This document shows, one piece after another, positions 43,869-55,668 of a stretch of DNA of 64,000 bases. Location: NCBI RefSeq assembly GCF_001411555.2, contig NC_049903.1:26548270-26612269 (forward strand). Direction: 5' to 3'. This DNA comes from Juglans regia (Eukaryota > Streptophyta > Magnoliopsida > Fagales > Juglandaceae). The stretch's first letter is position 1; every line of letters begins with the position of its first letter. The translations under genes were made by a program, and so were the position numbers. The notes under the pieces are model-generated. The model was not told the origin of the DNA. It did no database searches and saw only the letters and a list, made by a program, of their open reading frames with translations.

Positions 43869-44279
43869 ACTGATATGATACTGCAGGAATAGAATCTCTT
43901 GAATTCACAATCAATTTGAAAACTCATCCAAGAAAGTCAAAATCAAGTCAATAGATGGAGAATTTACATCCGATGAGAACTCGTTTCATAAATCTAGATT
44001 ATATTAAAATCTAGACCCGTTGAAGAACCTGTCTCAAGAACTCAGATTACAAGGAGGAACACCACAAAAGTTGTGATTTACCTTTGATAAGTTCAAAAGT
44101 TCAATCAAGAACAAGATGAGTAAAACTCAACTCACAATAAAAAAATTCATCAAATTTCATAAACTTCTTAAAATGAGGCTACAAATATTATTTAAAGCAC
44201 TACTACTCAATTTTCACCTTTTGGATTTGTTTATAGATTTAATTCATTTACTCTTTTAGATTTAATACATTTACCAGTT

Positions 44280-44773
44280 GATGATAAGAGTAGCTTGGAT
44301 GGACTTTTTCAAATTCTTGAACAAATTAATGATAATGAATATCAAGTGAATCTTTCATGTAAGTATCATGTTTATATTATTTTCAATGTTACTAACATTT
44401 TTCCCTTTGATTCAGGTGGAAATTCGAGGTCGAATCTTTTTTATGAGAGAAAGAATGATGGGCACCAACATGGACCTAGTTTTAAAGATCCCAGATGAGC
44501 CAATTACAAGGTCAACTTCAAATGAATTAAATAAGTTGAAAGCCTTCAAGTGCTCAAAGCATTTAAGTCATGTTGTTGCCTTCCATAGCTTATCAAATTA
44601 ATCAAAACTAGATCTTCATCCTTCATGCCCATCTTGAATGTTGGACTCTTGCTAAACTCGTCCCAAGTGGATTGCATCAATTCTTGCATTACCTCCTTGA
44701 TCTTCTTGTCTCTTGACCTTGTAATTGGCACATCTAAGATCTTTAAGATTAAGGTCATGATGGTGTCCATCAC
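44280..44773. pseudogene. Two gypsy pol C-terminal tails in opposite orientation
   Basis: On +, 44295 onward reads FQILEQINDNEYQVNLSCKY, FNVTNIFPFD and, after a frame change, MDLVLKIPDEPITRS, the end of a gypsy integrase and its tail. On -, 44773-44546 reads LKILDVPITRSRDKKIKE, MQSTWDEFSKSPTF, KDEDLVLINLIS, the same tail from a longer copy. The two face each other and meet in 44520-44600, where the + sequence is the complement of the - copy. Either two insertions met tail to tail, or a rearrangement inverted one part. Confidence 0.7.
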
Positions 44774-45372
44774 TAACTAACACATCTCATCTTCAAATTA
44801 TAAAAAATAGACAAAAAAAAAAAGTATATTCATCCCATTCTATCCATAGTTTGGATGTAAATTCATGAAAATATATGATGCAGCACAATCTTAAGGCGTA
44901 ATCCTAATGAAGGATAGGATATTTTGTAAAGTTTGAAGTGTAATATTTAACTTTGTTTCTAAAGTGTAAAACATGTATTCAGGCTGAAACACGTATATTG
45001 GAGGATGAACCAGAAAGTGAATGGGCGACGGCATTGAGTTACTAATTAGTTTTGGACATTGCATTGGCCATGTATTCAGGCTCTCTATCTATTTTGAGAA
45101 GCATATGGAGAAGCCTCAGGCAGTTAAACCTGAGTCCTGACAATATCACTGAAAAGGATAAATAATATAGTCATTAAAATATGCTTTTGGTTCTTACAGT
45201 TTCTGACGCTCTAGTTTGTTTGCTAGTCCAGATATTTGGATCGTTGCAAGCATATTCATATTTTCAATAAATTATCTTATGAACAATCGATTTAGATGAA
45301 ATTGAGGCCCCAAAATTAACTTGTCAAGCTCCAAAATATGTAACAAAGAAACAACCCAGCCTAAAAAATGTA
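44774..45372. other. Downstream region of the PPR gene
   Basis: No gene or repeat is recognised. It should contain the 3' untranslated end of the PPR gene on the - strand. Confidence 0.5.
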
Positions 45373-47226
45373 TCAGAGCGAAGGGCCGACTTGGTGAAGG
45401 CTGCTCACAAGTGAAGAATATACCCTATCATCAGGTGTTAGACCTGACTTCATCATTTCACCATACAATTTAAAAGCTTCATCTGACCTCCCCACCTTAG
45501 ACAAGCCTGAAATCATAGCTGTGAAAGTGGCTACGGTCCGAACTAAACCTTTGGAAGACATTTCTTCAAACATTTTTAGTGCATCATCCACGTTGCCATA
45601 AACACTTTCACCATGTACAAGGGATGTGTAGGTATATGTGTCTGGCATTATCCCCTTGTCTTCCATCTCCTCTTTTAGCCTATGAGCTTCTTTCATCTTT
45701 CCTTTCTTGATATAACCATCAACTAAAACATTGTACGTAACTGTAGTTGGTTTCTGTCCCTTCTTCTCCATCTCAGTGAACACCCTCTTTGCTTCCCCAA
45801 CGTTTCCTTCCTTGCAATGTATGCCAATCAAGGTAGTCAAGTTAACAGTGTTTGGAGTCACACCCTTATCTACCATTATGTACAACAATCTTTTTGCATC
45901 TTCATGCCTATTTGACTTGCACATCCCACTAGCAATTACATTATAAGTAAACTCATCAGATTCAAATCCTTTCTTCTCCATGAAACCCTGCAGTCTTAGA
46001 GCTTCATCTACCATCCCTGTTTTGCAATACCCATCCATCAATGTATTGAATATAACTCGATTTAGGTCATGTCCTTTGCTTTGCATCTCATTTACCAACA
46101 TTTCTGCTGCTTCCATCTGTCCCGCCTTGCATACACCATTAATTAGGGCCCCGTAAGTGTGAACATTAGGAGCAAAGCCTCTCTCAGTTAATTCATCAAA
46201 CAGCTCAAATGCCCTTTTCATGTTTCCTAATCTGCAATTCCAACTAATTATTGAAGTATAAACATGAACATCTGCTTTTATCCCTTTCTTATGCATTTCC
46301 TCAAACAGCTTCTCAGCCTCCTCAATATTGCCAGAGCTCCCATAACATTCAATCAAAATAGTATAAGTTGCTGCATTGTATGTTACTTGATCCTTCTCCA
46401 TCAAGCTCAAGATCTCATTGAGACCCACAAAATCCTTTCTTTCAACATATGCATTTACAAATGTATTATAAGTGATCACACTGGGTTTAATCCCTCTATC
46501 AACCATTTCAACCATCAATCCCCTACCTCTTTCCATCTCTCCTCTCCTACACAGCCCGTCAATCACACTAGTCATGGAATAAACCGTAATCAAAACATCC
46601 GACTCAATCATTCGACGGAAGAACCCCAAACACTCCTCCGCCCGATCAGACCTCTTCAGAGCAAGCAAAAGCACGAAGCAAGATCTCTCCTCAATCTCAA
46701 ACCCATTCTTTGCCATATAATCAAAAACCTCTATAGCCTCTTTGAACATTTTATTATCTGCGTAAACCCTCATTAGCATATCACACAACTTCTCAGCAAA
46801 TGTGGGCTCACTATAGCCATCCTCAATCAACGAAATGATGATCGGAACCGGGCATCGTAGATTATCATCGGTCACAATACAATTCAACATATTCTTCATT
46901 TGGGCAAACTTTCGAGCCCCATATAACCTACACATGAGAGTAACGTGGGCCCGAAGATCGAGTTTTTGTGAAGTGAAGGATTCATTTCTTCGCAAAAAGT
47001 TGAAGAAACTCGAGCAAGACTGCGACGAGACATGTGGGTCTGAGAGAACAAGGTGAGTGATGTCGGAATTGAGATAGGAAAGTAGGGATGGAGAAGTCTG
47101 GAGGTGCTTAGGGCCCGAGTTGATAAGGGTTTGAGCTATCTGTTGGGCGATCTCTCGGTTCGAGAGCGAAGGAGGGATTGACGGGAGGACAGTACTGGCG
47201 GTTCTCAAAACCTTTTGGGTGGACAT
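45373..47226 (-). CDS. P-class pentatricopeptide repeat protein
   Basis: An intronless 617-residue protein. After an N-terminal region of about 150 residues come at least eleven helical 35-residue repeats with the usual spacing, for example VITYNTFVNAYVERKDFVGL, NVHTYGALINGVCKAGQMEA, ESDEFTYNVIASGMCKSNRH and TVTYNVLVDGYIKKGKMKEA. Repeat length is almost uniform and no E, DYW or SMR domain follows, so it is P-class. Such proteins bind organelle RNA and act in its stability, splicing or translation. The N terminus (MSTQKVLRTASTVLPSIPPS) is Ser/Arg-containing without acidic residues, which fits a mitochondrial transit peptide, though I cannot exclude plastids. One repeat reads SWNCRLGNMKRA with an unusual Trp-Asn. 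The exact orthologue cannot be named. Confidence 0.95.
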   Translation of the reverse strand: MSTQKVLRTASTVLPSIPPSLSNREIAQQIAQTLINSGPKHLQTSPSLLSYLNSDITHLVLSDPHVSSQSCSSFFNFLRRNESFTSQKLDLRAHVTLMCRLYGARKFAQMKNMLNCIVTDDNLRCPVPIIISLIEDGYSEPTFAEKLCDMLMRVYADNKMFKEAIEVFDYMAKNGFEIEERSCFVLLLALKRSDRAEECLGFFRRMIESDVLITVYSMTSVIDGLCRRGEMERGRGLMVEMVDRGIKPSVITYNTFVNAYVERKDFVGLNEILSLMEKDQVTYNAATYTILIECYGSSGNIEEAEKLFEEMHKKGIKADVHVYTSIISWNCRLGNMKRAFELFDELTERGFAPNVHTYGALINGVCKAGQMEAAEMLVNEMQSKGHDLNRVIFNTLMDGYCKTGMVDEALRLQGFMEKKGFESDEFTYNVIASGMCKSNRHEDAKRLLYIMVDKGVTPNTVNLTTLIGIHCKEGNVGEAKRVFTEMEKKGQKPTTVTYNVLVDGYIKKGKMKEAHRLKEEMEDKGIMPDTYTYTSLVHGESVYGNVDDALKMFEEMSSKGLVRTVATFTAMISGLSKVGRSDEAFKLYGEMMKSGLTPDDRVYSSLVSSLHQVGPSL

Positions 47227-47630
47227 GTTCTGTGGGAAAATGAGGAAGAAGGAACGTGAAGCGAGCTCCTCTCCCTTTTGTGGGTTAAGGTAGTTTGCAG
47301 TTTGCCTTCTTGGTTCCTCGGGTCTTTCCCTCTTGTCGGTTTACGGCAGACTACTGAGAAGGAGGAGATTTGGCCAATGGGCATGAAATTTGCGGAATGA
47401 TAATTCAATTACTCTAAAAGATAAAATTAGTAATATTTTTTATGAAGCTATTATATTAATTATGAATTTATAAAAAAAATTTAATCTCAGTTTGAGTTAT
47501 GAAATAATTATAAAATATGATAGTTATCTAACGAAACATTTCCCTCTTTTAAGCATTTTCTCTTATTTAAAGTCTATTGACACATCACAAAAAAAAAAAA
47601 AAAAAAAAAAAATTAATCCATGACTATTAG
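47227..47630. other. Upstream region of the PPR gene
   Basis: The PPR promoter and leader should lie here on -. A long A run (47589-47611) precedes the Copia element, whose left duplication ATTAG ends at 47630. The Copia insertion therefore lies about 400 bp upstream of the PPR start codon. Confidence 0.6.
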
Positions 47631-47971
47631 TATCAAAGGAAAACTAGGATTTTCTTTAAGATACGGCGGCTAATCTCATATTTTAATGCATTGACCTAGG
47701 GTTACATGGCAACTAATATGTTATTTTAATTGGATACAGCAGAACTGAATTTCAAATAGATTAGGATTTATTTACTAATCTTATCTTGTATTTAAATTAA
47801 ACTTGTATATATTTAGATAGGATAAAGTCATGTTAGTTTAGATAAAGATAAAGATATAGTTTGTTGAGATTCAAATTGAATTCTCAACCTTATCTTTGTA
47901 ATTATTTCTAGAACTATTTTTTATATAATGAGAAGGAAGCACCTCAAAGAAGTATTCAGCCAAATTTGACA
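47631..47971 (+). repeat. Copia 5' LTR
   Basis: 341 bp, starting TATCAAAGGAAAACTAGG and ending CCAAATTTGACA. A TATATAATGAGAAGG segment near the right end is a likely promoter. The usual TG start is TA here. Confidence 0.9.
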
Positions 47972-47983
47972 TGGTATCAGAGC
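47972..47983 (+). promoter_or_regulatory. Primer-binding site, initiator tRNA-Met
   Basis: TGGTATCAGAGC directly follows the 5' LTR and is complementary to the 3' end of plant initiator methionine tRNA, the common primer of Copia elements. Confidence 0.93.
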
Positions 47984-48143
47984 TACTCTTATTTCCTATT
48001 TTTTTGCACTTCCTTGGCCAACCCTAAAATATTTAGGGTTTCTGTTTTCTGTTTATTCTAGCGGCTGCTTCTAGTTTCTTGATTTTCCTAGGGTCCTCTA
48101 TTTCATAGCAACAACTCTCTTTTCTTACTCTTGGTCTGTTTTC

Positions 48144-51100
48144 ATGGCATCTAAAAATTTTGATTGCTTGTGCATTCGGTTCAATGGAAAAAATTATTCT
48201 GCTTGGGCATTTCACTTTCAGCTTCTTGTTAAGGGTAAAGAACTCTGGGGTCATGTTGATGGGACTATTCCAGCCTTGATAGTTCAAAGGAACTGTCTAC
48301 ATGGGAGAGTAAGGATGCCAAGATCATGTCTTGAATCCTGGGCTCTATTGAGCCTCACATCATCCTCAATTTACGACCCTACAAAACATCCAAGGCTATG
48401 TGGGAGTATTTGAAGAGAATCTACACTCAGAATAATTCCGCTCGAAGATGTCAGTTGGAATTTGAGATGGCTAATTTTTCTCAAGGTGGCTTATCAGTGG
48501 AGGACTTCTATTCTGGTTTTTCAAATCTATAGGTTGAATACACTGACATTGTGTATTCTTCTATCTATCTCTGTTGATGGTCTCCCTCATGTGCAAAGTG
48601 TGCATGAAACTAGTAGGAGGGATCAGTTTCTTATGAAGGTACGTTAAGATTTTGAATCTGTTCATTCTCAGTTAATGAATAGAGATCCAATTCTTTCTCT
48701 TGATGATTGTTTGGGAGATTTGCTTCGAGAGGAGCAATGGTTACTTACTCGGATTACAATGGAACAACAGCTTGCATCTCCTACTCAAGTGGCATTTACA
48801 GCACAAGTAAAATCCAAGGGCCGAGACTATAGCACTACACAAAGCTATAGTTGCAAGGAATTTGGTCACATTGCCACCCATTGTCCGAAGAATTTTTGTA
48901 ACTATTGCCAAAAATTTGGACATATTATCAAGGATTGCCCAATTCGACCTCCTCGAAAGCAAGAGAGTGCCTATTCCACCTCTATTGAAGTCTCGAGTGC
49001 ATCTTCTTCTTCAGCCCTGCTGCTGCCACTCATGCTCCAGCACTTGCTGGTTCTAGTTCTACTACTCTTACTCCCGATATGGTATAACAAATGATAATTT
49101 CTGCCTTTTCTGCTTTAGGCATCTTAGGTAAACCAAAGTCCTCCCCTACTTCTTGGCTAATAGATTCTGGTGCTTCAAATCATATGACTAACAATCTCAC
49201 ATTGTTACACAATCTTCAGTCCTATGATGGTCCTCTCAAAATCCACACGGCAAATGGTAGCTCACTACCAATTTTTGCCGTGGGTGATATGTCCCCTGTC
49301 ATTCAAAATGTTTTGGTTTCTCCTACTCTCTCCACAAGTTTACTTTATGTTGGACAGCTTGTTGAAAATAATTGTAATGTCTCTTTTTCATCTTCTGGTT
49401 GTGTTGTACAAGATCGAGTGTTCGGGAGGATGATCACGAGGGGTCCTAAGGAGGGTCGGCTATTTCCAATAAATCATAGTTTAGCTTCTATTGCATCTAG
49501 TTCATTTATTTCTTGTAATGCTGTCAAAATAAGTACTAAGGATTGACATCGACGTCTAGGACATCCCAATCCTAATGTACTCCAAACTTTGTTTAAATCT
49601 GGCGCTACTGACAACAAAAATTATGTTTCAATGGAAACAATTTCGTTTGATTGTACCTCTTGAAAACTTGCCGAAAGCAAAGTGCTACCATTCCCACAAT
49701 CTGGTTCTCATGCTTCTTGGGTATTTGATATAATTCGTAGCGATGTTTGGAGTATATCTCATGTTATATCACATTCTCACTACAAGTATTTTGTTACTTT
49801 TATTGAAGATTGCAGTAGATTCACTTGGATCTATTTTCTCTGTACTAAAAGTGAAGTATTTTCTATTTTCAAGGCATTTCTTGCACTCATTCAGACACAA
49901 TTTGCTTCCTCTATCAAGATCTTACAATATGATTTTGGGGTGAATATATGTATCATGAATTTCAGAATTTTCTTCAAGAAAAAGGTATTCTTTCTCAAAG
50001 TTCTTGCGCAAATATACCACAACAAAATGGGATGGTTGAGCATAAGAATCATCATCTACTTGATATGGTTCGGGCTCTTCTTATTGACTCATCCGTTCCA
50101 TCTCTTTTTTGGTGTGAAACATTAGCTACTGCTGTCCATTTAATTAATAGATTGCCCACACCAGTTTTACATAATGTTTCTCCCTATTCCTTATTGTTTG
50201 GTCACACTCCTAATTATTCTAATTTGCATATCTTTGGTTGTGTGTGTTTCATTCATCTTCCACCACATGAAAGACATAAATTGACTACTCAATCTGTTAA
50301 GTGTGCTTTTCTTGAATATAGTTAGAGTCAAAAAGGATTTCTTTGTTATGGTCCTAATGCACGAAAAATTCGAATTTCCAGGAATGTTTTATTTTTTGAA
50401 AATCAGCATTTTTTTTTTCTCTCATGTCGATTCTATCTCACCTAGTTTTTCAATTCTTCATGATGAGCCCGAGCCCTTCCCTATGCCCATTCTTGATACC
50501 TCTTCTACTCCAGTGGCTCGGTTTAAACTTGGTTTTGTCTACACTCGATGCCATGGCACCTCTTAAGATGAGTCACCTATGGCTTCTCAAGATTCTCCTA
50601 CTCTGGCACCTGATCCAACATCCACCATAGTTCCTGTTGCTTCTATTCCTCGAAAATCTACCTGTGTCTCTCACCCACCAAATCAATATGGTTTTTCTTC
50701 CCCCACTTATATGACTGCTACATTATCTTCCATTGATATCCCTTCTTGTTACAAACAGGCTATGGAACATGAGTGCTAGCAGCAAGCAATACAGACAGAA
50801 CTTGATGCACTTGTGGCTAATCAGACCTGGGATGTGGTACAATGTCCTCCTTCTATCAAACCAATTGGCAGTAAATGGGTATACTCTGTAAAGCTTTGTT
50901 CTGATGGCTCATTGGAATGATACAAAGCTAGATTGGTTGCTTTGGGGAATCATCAAGAGTATGTCATAGATTATGATGAGACTTTTGCTCCAGTTGCCAT
51001 GATGACTACTATCCGCTTGTTACTTGCTCTTGCTGCTTCTAGATCTTGGAAATTACGTCAGATGGATATCAATAATGCTTTCTTGCATGGTGATCTAAAG

Positions 51101-52264
51101 AAATATCTTTACATGAAACTTCCATCTGGTATGCCTATTTCCTCCCCTACGACTATTTGTAAATTGAAGAGGTCTTTGTATGGTCTTAAACAAGCTCCTC
51201 GAGCTTGCTTTGAGAAATTTCGCAATACTTTGCTAGGGTTTTTTTTAAGCAAAGTACGATGCTTCCTTATTTTTGCACAAGGGTGATGCTGGAGTTGTAT
51301 TTTTATTGGTATATGTAGATGATATTATCATCTCTGGTTCGGATGGACTTTTGATTCAAAAACTTCAGCAACATCTTCGTAATGTGTTTCACATGAGGGA
51401 TCTTGGGGATCTTACCTACTTTCTAGAGTTGGAAGTTAGGTCTCAGCCACATGGTTTATTTCTCAATCAACACAAGTATATTCAAGACCTAATTCAGTTA
51501 GGGAGATTAGAAGATACTACTCCAATTGATACTCCTCAGGAGGTGAATGTTAAGTATAGGAAAGATGAAGGTGAACTTCTCTCAGATCCTTATACATTAA
51601 GTTGGTTGGCAGCTTGATTTATCTCACTATCACACGCCCTGATATTTCTGATGTTGTCCACATTGTTAGTAAGTTCATGGATTCTCCTCTACATCTTCAT
51701 TTTGTAGCTCTTCGTCGTATTATTCGCTATTTACTTGGGACTCCTAATCATGGACTATTTTTTCCTAAGGGTTCTTCTCTTCAATTAGTTGCCTACAGTG
51801 ATGCAGATTGGGCTGGATGTCCGAACTCTTGACATTCTGCTACTGGATGGTGTGTCTTCCTTGGGGATTCTCTTATCTCTTGGAAGTGTAAGATGTAAAA
51901 TTATGTATCTAAGTCATCTACAAAGGCTGAATATCAGGCAATGTCTGCTGCATGTTTGGAAATTATGTGGTTGTGTAGTATTCTTTTAGAACTCGGCTTT
52001 GCACAAGCACATCCCACGCCTCTTCATGGTGATAATACAAGTGTCATTCAAATTGTAGCTAACCCAGTTTTTCATGAACGTACAAAGTACATCGAGGTTG
52101 ATTGTCACTATATCCGAGATGCCTATGAGTCTAAAGCTATCATTCTCCCTCATGTGTCCACTGAACACCAAGTAGCTAATATTTTTACCAAAGTTTTGAC
52201 TCGACAACAACATCAATACCTAGTTAGAAAATTGCTGCTAGTCGACTCACTAGCATCAATTTGA
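48144..52264 (+). pseudogene. Copia gag-pol polyprotein, broken
   Basis: Starts MASKNFDCL and soon shifts frame. Two zinc knuckles follow; the first has lost a Cys (YSCKEFGHIATHC), the second is intact (CNYCQKFGHIIKDC). Protease shows WLIDSGASNHMT. The integrase zinc region reads HRRLGHPN after a TGA (49544-49546) in place of Trp. Integrase core pieces include CSRFTW and QQNGMVEHKNHHLLDM. Reverse transcriptase shows DETFAPVAMMTTIR, MDINNAFLHGDL, YGLKQAPRA and the catalytic YVDD. RNase H shows YSDADWAGC, STKAEYQAMSA and HGDNTSV. At least six frame breaks or stops (for example 50323, 50777, 50918, 51832) make it non-functional. Confidence 0.92.
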
Positions 52265-52271
52265 GGGAGGG
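52260..52271 (+). promoter_or_regulatory. Polypurine tract
   Basis: TTTGAGGGAGGG lies just before the 3' LTR and would prime second-strand synthesis. It directly follows the RNase H frame stop. Confidence 0.85.
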
Positions 52272-52614
52272 TATCAAAGGAAAACTAGGGTTTTCTTTAA
52301 GATACGACAGCTAATCCCTTATTTTAATGGGTTGTGGCTAAGGTTACATGGCAACTAATCTCCTATTTTAATGGGATACAGAAGAACTGAATTTCAAATA
52401 GATTACGATTTATTTACTAATCTTATATTGTATTTAAATTAAACTTGTACATATTTAGATAGGATAAAATTAGGTTAGTTTAGATAAAAATAAAGATGTA
52501 GTTTGTTGAGATTCAAATTGAATTCTTAACTTTATCTTTGTAATTATTTCTGGAACTATTTTTTATATAATGATAGGGAAGCACCTCAAACAAGTATTCG
52601 GCCAAATCTGAAAA
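52272..52614 (+). repeat. Copia 3' LTR
   Basis: 343 bp, starting TATCAAAGGAAAACTAGG and ending CCAAATCTGAAAA. The CA end expected of an LTR is AA here, and the 5' copy ends in ACA. Confidence 0.9.
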
Positions 52615-53621
52615 ATTAGAACATGACATATATAAACTTTTGAATAAAATAGTTAACTAAAATTTATTTTTATTGAAGATAAGAGAAATGCTTTTATTGA
52701 AGATAACCACACAACACACAAGGAACCAACAACTCCAAATCAACATATGAAAACCGAGCCACACAACACTACCACAGACCCAACAACTACAAAAACTCCT
52801 ATGGAAACCGAGCCTGCCACCATAACCACAGACCCAACGGCTACAAATGTATATATAGAAACTTAGCACAAAATCTTCTGTTCCTAATCTCCTTTGTAAC
52901 ATCCATTTACTTTCCATACAAAACTCCTATGGAAACCGAGGGTACATGCCACAAGGCCCCATGACCTCCATCTCCAAATACCATAGGCAAGTTCAAATAT
53001 TTGTGGTGTCGAGGCTGAGCATGCAATAAGGCCCAAGGCCCTCGTGACCTCCATCTCCAAACACCATAAGCAAGTAGGCGGGAATGGTCAAGGACCGCCC
53101 GACCTACTAGGCACCAAACAGAAGGCAGACAACTTCCTAGACTGCCCAACCTCTCTCACCTGGATAGCAATACAAGCACAACATTTTTCTCTAGCAAACA
53201 CAGAGTGTTTATGCTCGTGCCACAACCGCTGCCAGGGACACCTTCAGGAATGAACCATAGAGCTCCACAACCACCTCAGGTGGGTTACCTTCGAGAACGA
53301 ATCAACGAGCTCAGCAACTGTGTAAGATGGACCTAGGAGGTCAACAATCTCTCTGACCACTTAATGCGGATTACAACCAACAAACACTAACAATGAAATA
53401 GAAACATTAAAAAAACAAAAACAAAGAAAAAAAAAAGGAAAGAAAAGGAATGCAAACAACAATTTACACCAAGGTGCCAAAAAGTCCACTGCTACCAACA
53501 ATAGCAAAAATGATCACGAAAATAACCACTATTTATTGATAATAAACTGTCACATGCAATCAATCATGGAATATGAACTCTTCGCCGATAATAAACAATC
53601 TCTCAAGCAAACATACTTAAA

Positions 53622-53771
53622 GTTGAGCTCCATGCTCGCCATTAATACGGTCGAGTACATATCCCGCCCAAGCCGAGCTCAATTCTCGACATTAATGTGG
53701 TTGAGTATATCTCCTGCCAAAGTAGAGTTCCACACTTGCAACTAATGTTGTTGAGTACATCTTCTGCCTAT
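53622..53771. repeat. Three 50-bp tandem units
   Basis: Units start at 53622, 53672 and 53722, each with the pattern GAGCTCCATGCTCGCCATTA, TNGNTTGAGTACAT, CNCCTGCCNA. Units differ at about one base in five. Confidence 0.75.
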
Positions 53772-54026
53772 CTCTCTATGCTGACCTCTCTATCGCTTAG
53801 CCCAAAACAAATAGAAAACAAAAGGACCAATTTTTGAAATTTACTTATTCTGCAGATTATTGACTCGAAGATTCTCAATGCGTTATTGTTGAGCAAATTT
53901 ACCTTAAGAATCGCAGACAATTGTTAGGATAGAATTGGCCAAGTCCAGCCCATCGCTAAAAATAAGGAAAAACATAAAGTCAAGAATCTAGCCTAGAGAT
54001 AAAGTCACGAAGGGAAGAGGAAAGAT

Positions 54027-54098
54027 ACTCAGACTCCTAAAAGGAAAAAAACTTAGACTCCTTAAAAGAAAAAGACTCAGACTTCTAAAAGGAAATAG
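54027..54098. repeat. Three 24-bp tandem units
   Basis: ACTCAGACTCCTAAAAGGAA-type units start at 54027, 54051 and 54075 with few differences. Confidence 0.8.
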
Positions 54099-54309
54099 AT
54101 TCACAAGACAAGTTGGATCCAATCACTCCAAAAATATAGACTTCTATATAAGGAGGAGTTCTATATATGCCAGAAGTATTAGGTAATATGTCAATAAAGG
54201 TGCGTGAAAGAAATGTGTCTTTTTGATTTGAAAAATGGATGTCGAATGGAACACTTGCTGTTACATCCCCTATTACTTCTTCACCTCAGCTGAAGATAAA
54301 AGAGTGTTA

Positions 54310-55668
54310 GACAGATAATGCACAGGACATGAGGTTGCTAGAGGATCTAGTTGGTTGTAACCAAAAGAGGGAGATTATGGCTGCGGTGCTTGGTCGTCAT
54401 GAAGGGAGGGATCTTTTAATTTGTCATCCAAGTCGAGATAGGCAGTTCTCTTCGTCTTCTACTTGGGAAGTCATTCAGGTGAAAGGATCTCAATTGGAGG
54501 GTATAGAATGGATTTGGAGTAAGCTCTTACCGAAGAAGATGTCAATTTCTATGTGGAAAGCGAGATTCAATTGTCTTCTAGTGGATGCAGGAGTGCAATC
54601 TGTCGATATCCCTCTAGCATCTTGTTTTGATTGCTATTGTTTGGGTAAGATAGAGGACAGGGACCATGTGCTTGGTTCAAGGGAGTTTGCCCAAGAGATA
54701 TGAAGGAGAGCGGCGCTTGCTTTAGGAGTGAATTGTTTGGAGACAAATAGCTGGTGGATGTGTGTATGCTGCTGGTTTCGATGTGGGAAGAAATCATCCC
54801 AGAAGGGGTGTTGGTCGGATTAATGCCTTGTTTAGTTTCTTGGAAGTTGTGGCAATGACGTTGTTTAGCCAGGATGGAAGGAAAATGTCAGTCGGTGGAG
54901 AGTGTATGGTATTCGATAAAATATTGATTGCAGCAGATTTCTGGAAAATTAATGAAAGTGAACGTGATTTCTCACTTGGACTGTGCCTTGCTTGATGCAT
55001 TTGATGTGCCAATGAAGGAAGTACAACAAAAACGTCATCTGCAAGTTTCATGGAAAAGACCAAGGGATGGGTGGTTCAAGCTAAACGTAGATGACTCTTG
55101 TAGGAATAATCTTGGTAGTTGTGGAGGGGGGCAGGGTGGTGCAGAATGCTAGAGGAAAACTGGTGGCAGCTTTTTCGACTAAGTTTGGTTCTAGGACGAA
55201 CAACGAAGCCGAACTACATGCCTTAACGCATGGTTTGTGGTTGTACAAGGGCTGAGAGTTGCTTCTTGTACAGTTTGGTATTTATGGGACTTTTGGGAAG
55301 AACTCAATAAGGCTATTCTTGGCTTTGAATACACTATTTGCCAACAATTTAGGGAAGGGAATAAAGTGGTGGATTATCTGGCTAGGCAGGGGGAGAAAGG
55401 GAAGAATTTTACATACGTGGGTACTGATGATTTGTCCGGCCGTGTGAGAGGTTTGCTTAGATTGGATTATCTTGGTTTGCCAAATTTTAGATTTTAATTT
55501 TGGGCTTGGGTTTTGATTGGTTGGGATAGTATGGTATTATAAGAGATTTTAAGGTTTTGATAGTAGATTTGGTTGTTTAGGTTTTCCTCTGTCATAAGTG
55601 AGGGTTTGATTCAATAAAAATTTGAAGGTGTCGTTCTCCTTCCTATAATAATAATAAAAAAAAAAACG
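54310..55668 (+). pseudogene. 5'-truncated LINE: zf-RVT and RNase H end
   Basis: From 54329 the reading is MRLLEDLVGCNQKREIMAAV, WIWSKLLPKKMSISMWKARF, then a decayed zinc region (CFDCYCLGKIEDRDHVLGS, where the final Cys is lost). After frame changes RNase H appears: WKRPRDGWFKLNVDDS, a shifted NEAELHAL segment near 55204, and the closing FREGNKVVDYLARQGEKG. It ends with LPNFRF, a stop, a T-rich 3' region and an ATAATAATAATAAAAAAA tail (to 55668). The tail and the missing 5' half are normal for truncated LINE copies. Confidence 0.85.

Larger units (their letters stand above)
47631..52614 (+). mobile_element. Ty1/Copia LTR retrotransposon, full length but mutated
   Basis: A 4.98-kb element with LTRs 47631-47971 and 52272-52614, primer-binding site, gag-pol relic and polypurine tract. 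It is flanked by ATTAG (47626-47630 and 52615-52619). Domain order protease, integrase, reverse transcriptase, RNase H is that of Copia. By eye the LTRs differ at roughly 30 positions (about 90 percent identity), so it is not recent. Confidence 0.93.
52620..54309. other. Unassigned sequence with several short tandem duplications
   Basis: No gene is recognised. ACTCCTATGGAAACCGAG occurs at 52796 and 52923; ATGACCTCCATCTCCAAATACCATA-type segments at 52970 and 53047. Two clean arrays are listed separately. A CTATATAAGGAGGAGTTC stretch at 54143 looks like a promoter. The mix may be a decayed LTR or LTR-like element without visible ends. Confidence 0.4.

Noticed and set aside
46264..46776. 170-residue open frame on + opposite the PPR gene
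   Set aside because: Shadow of the PPR coding strand; the regular 35-residue periodicity belongs to the - frame.
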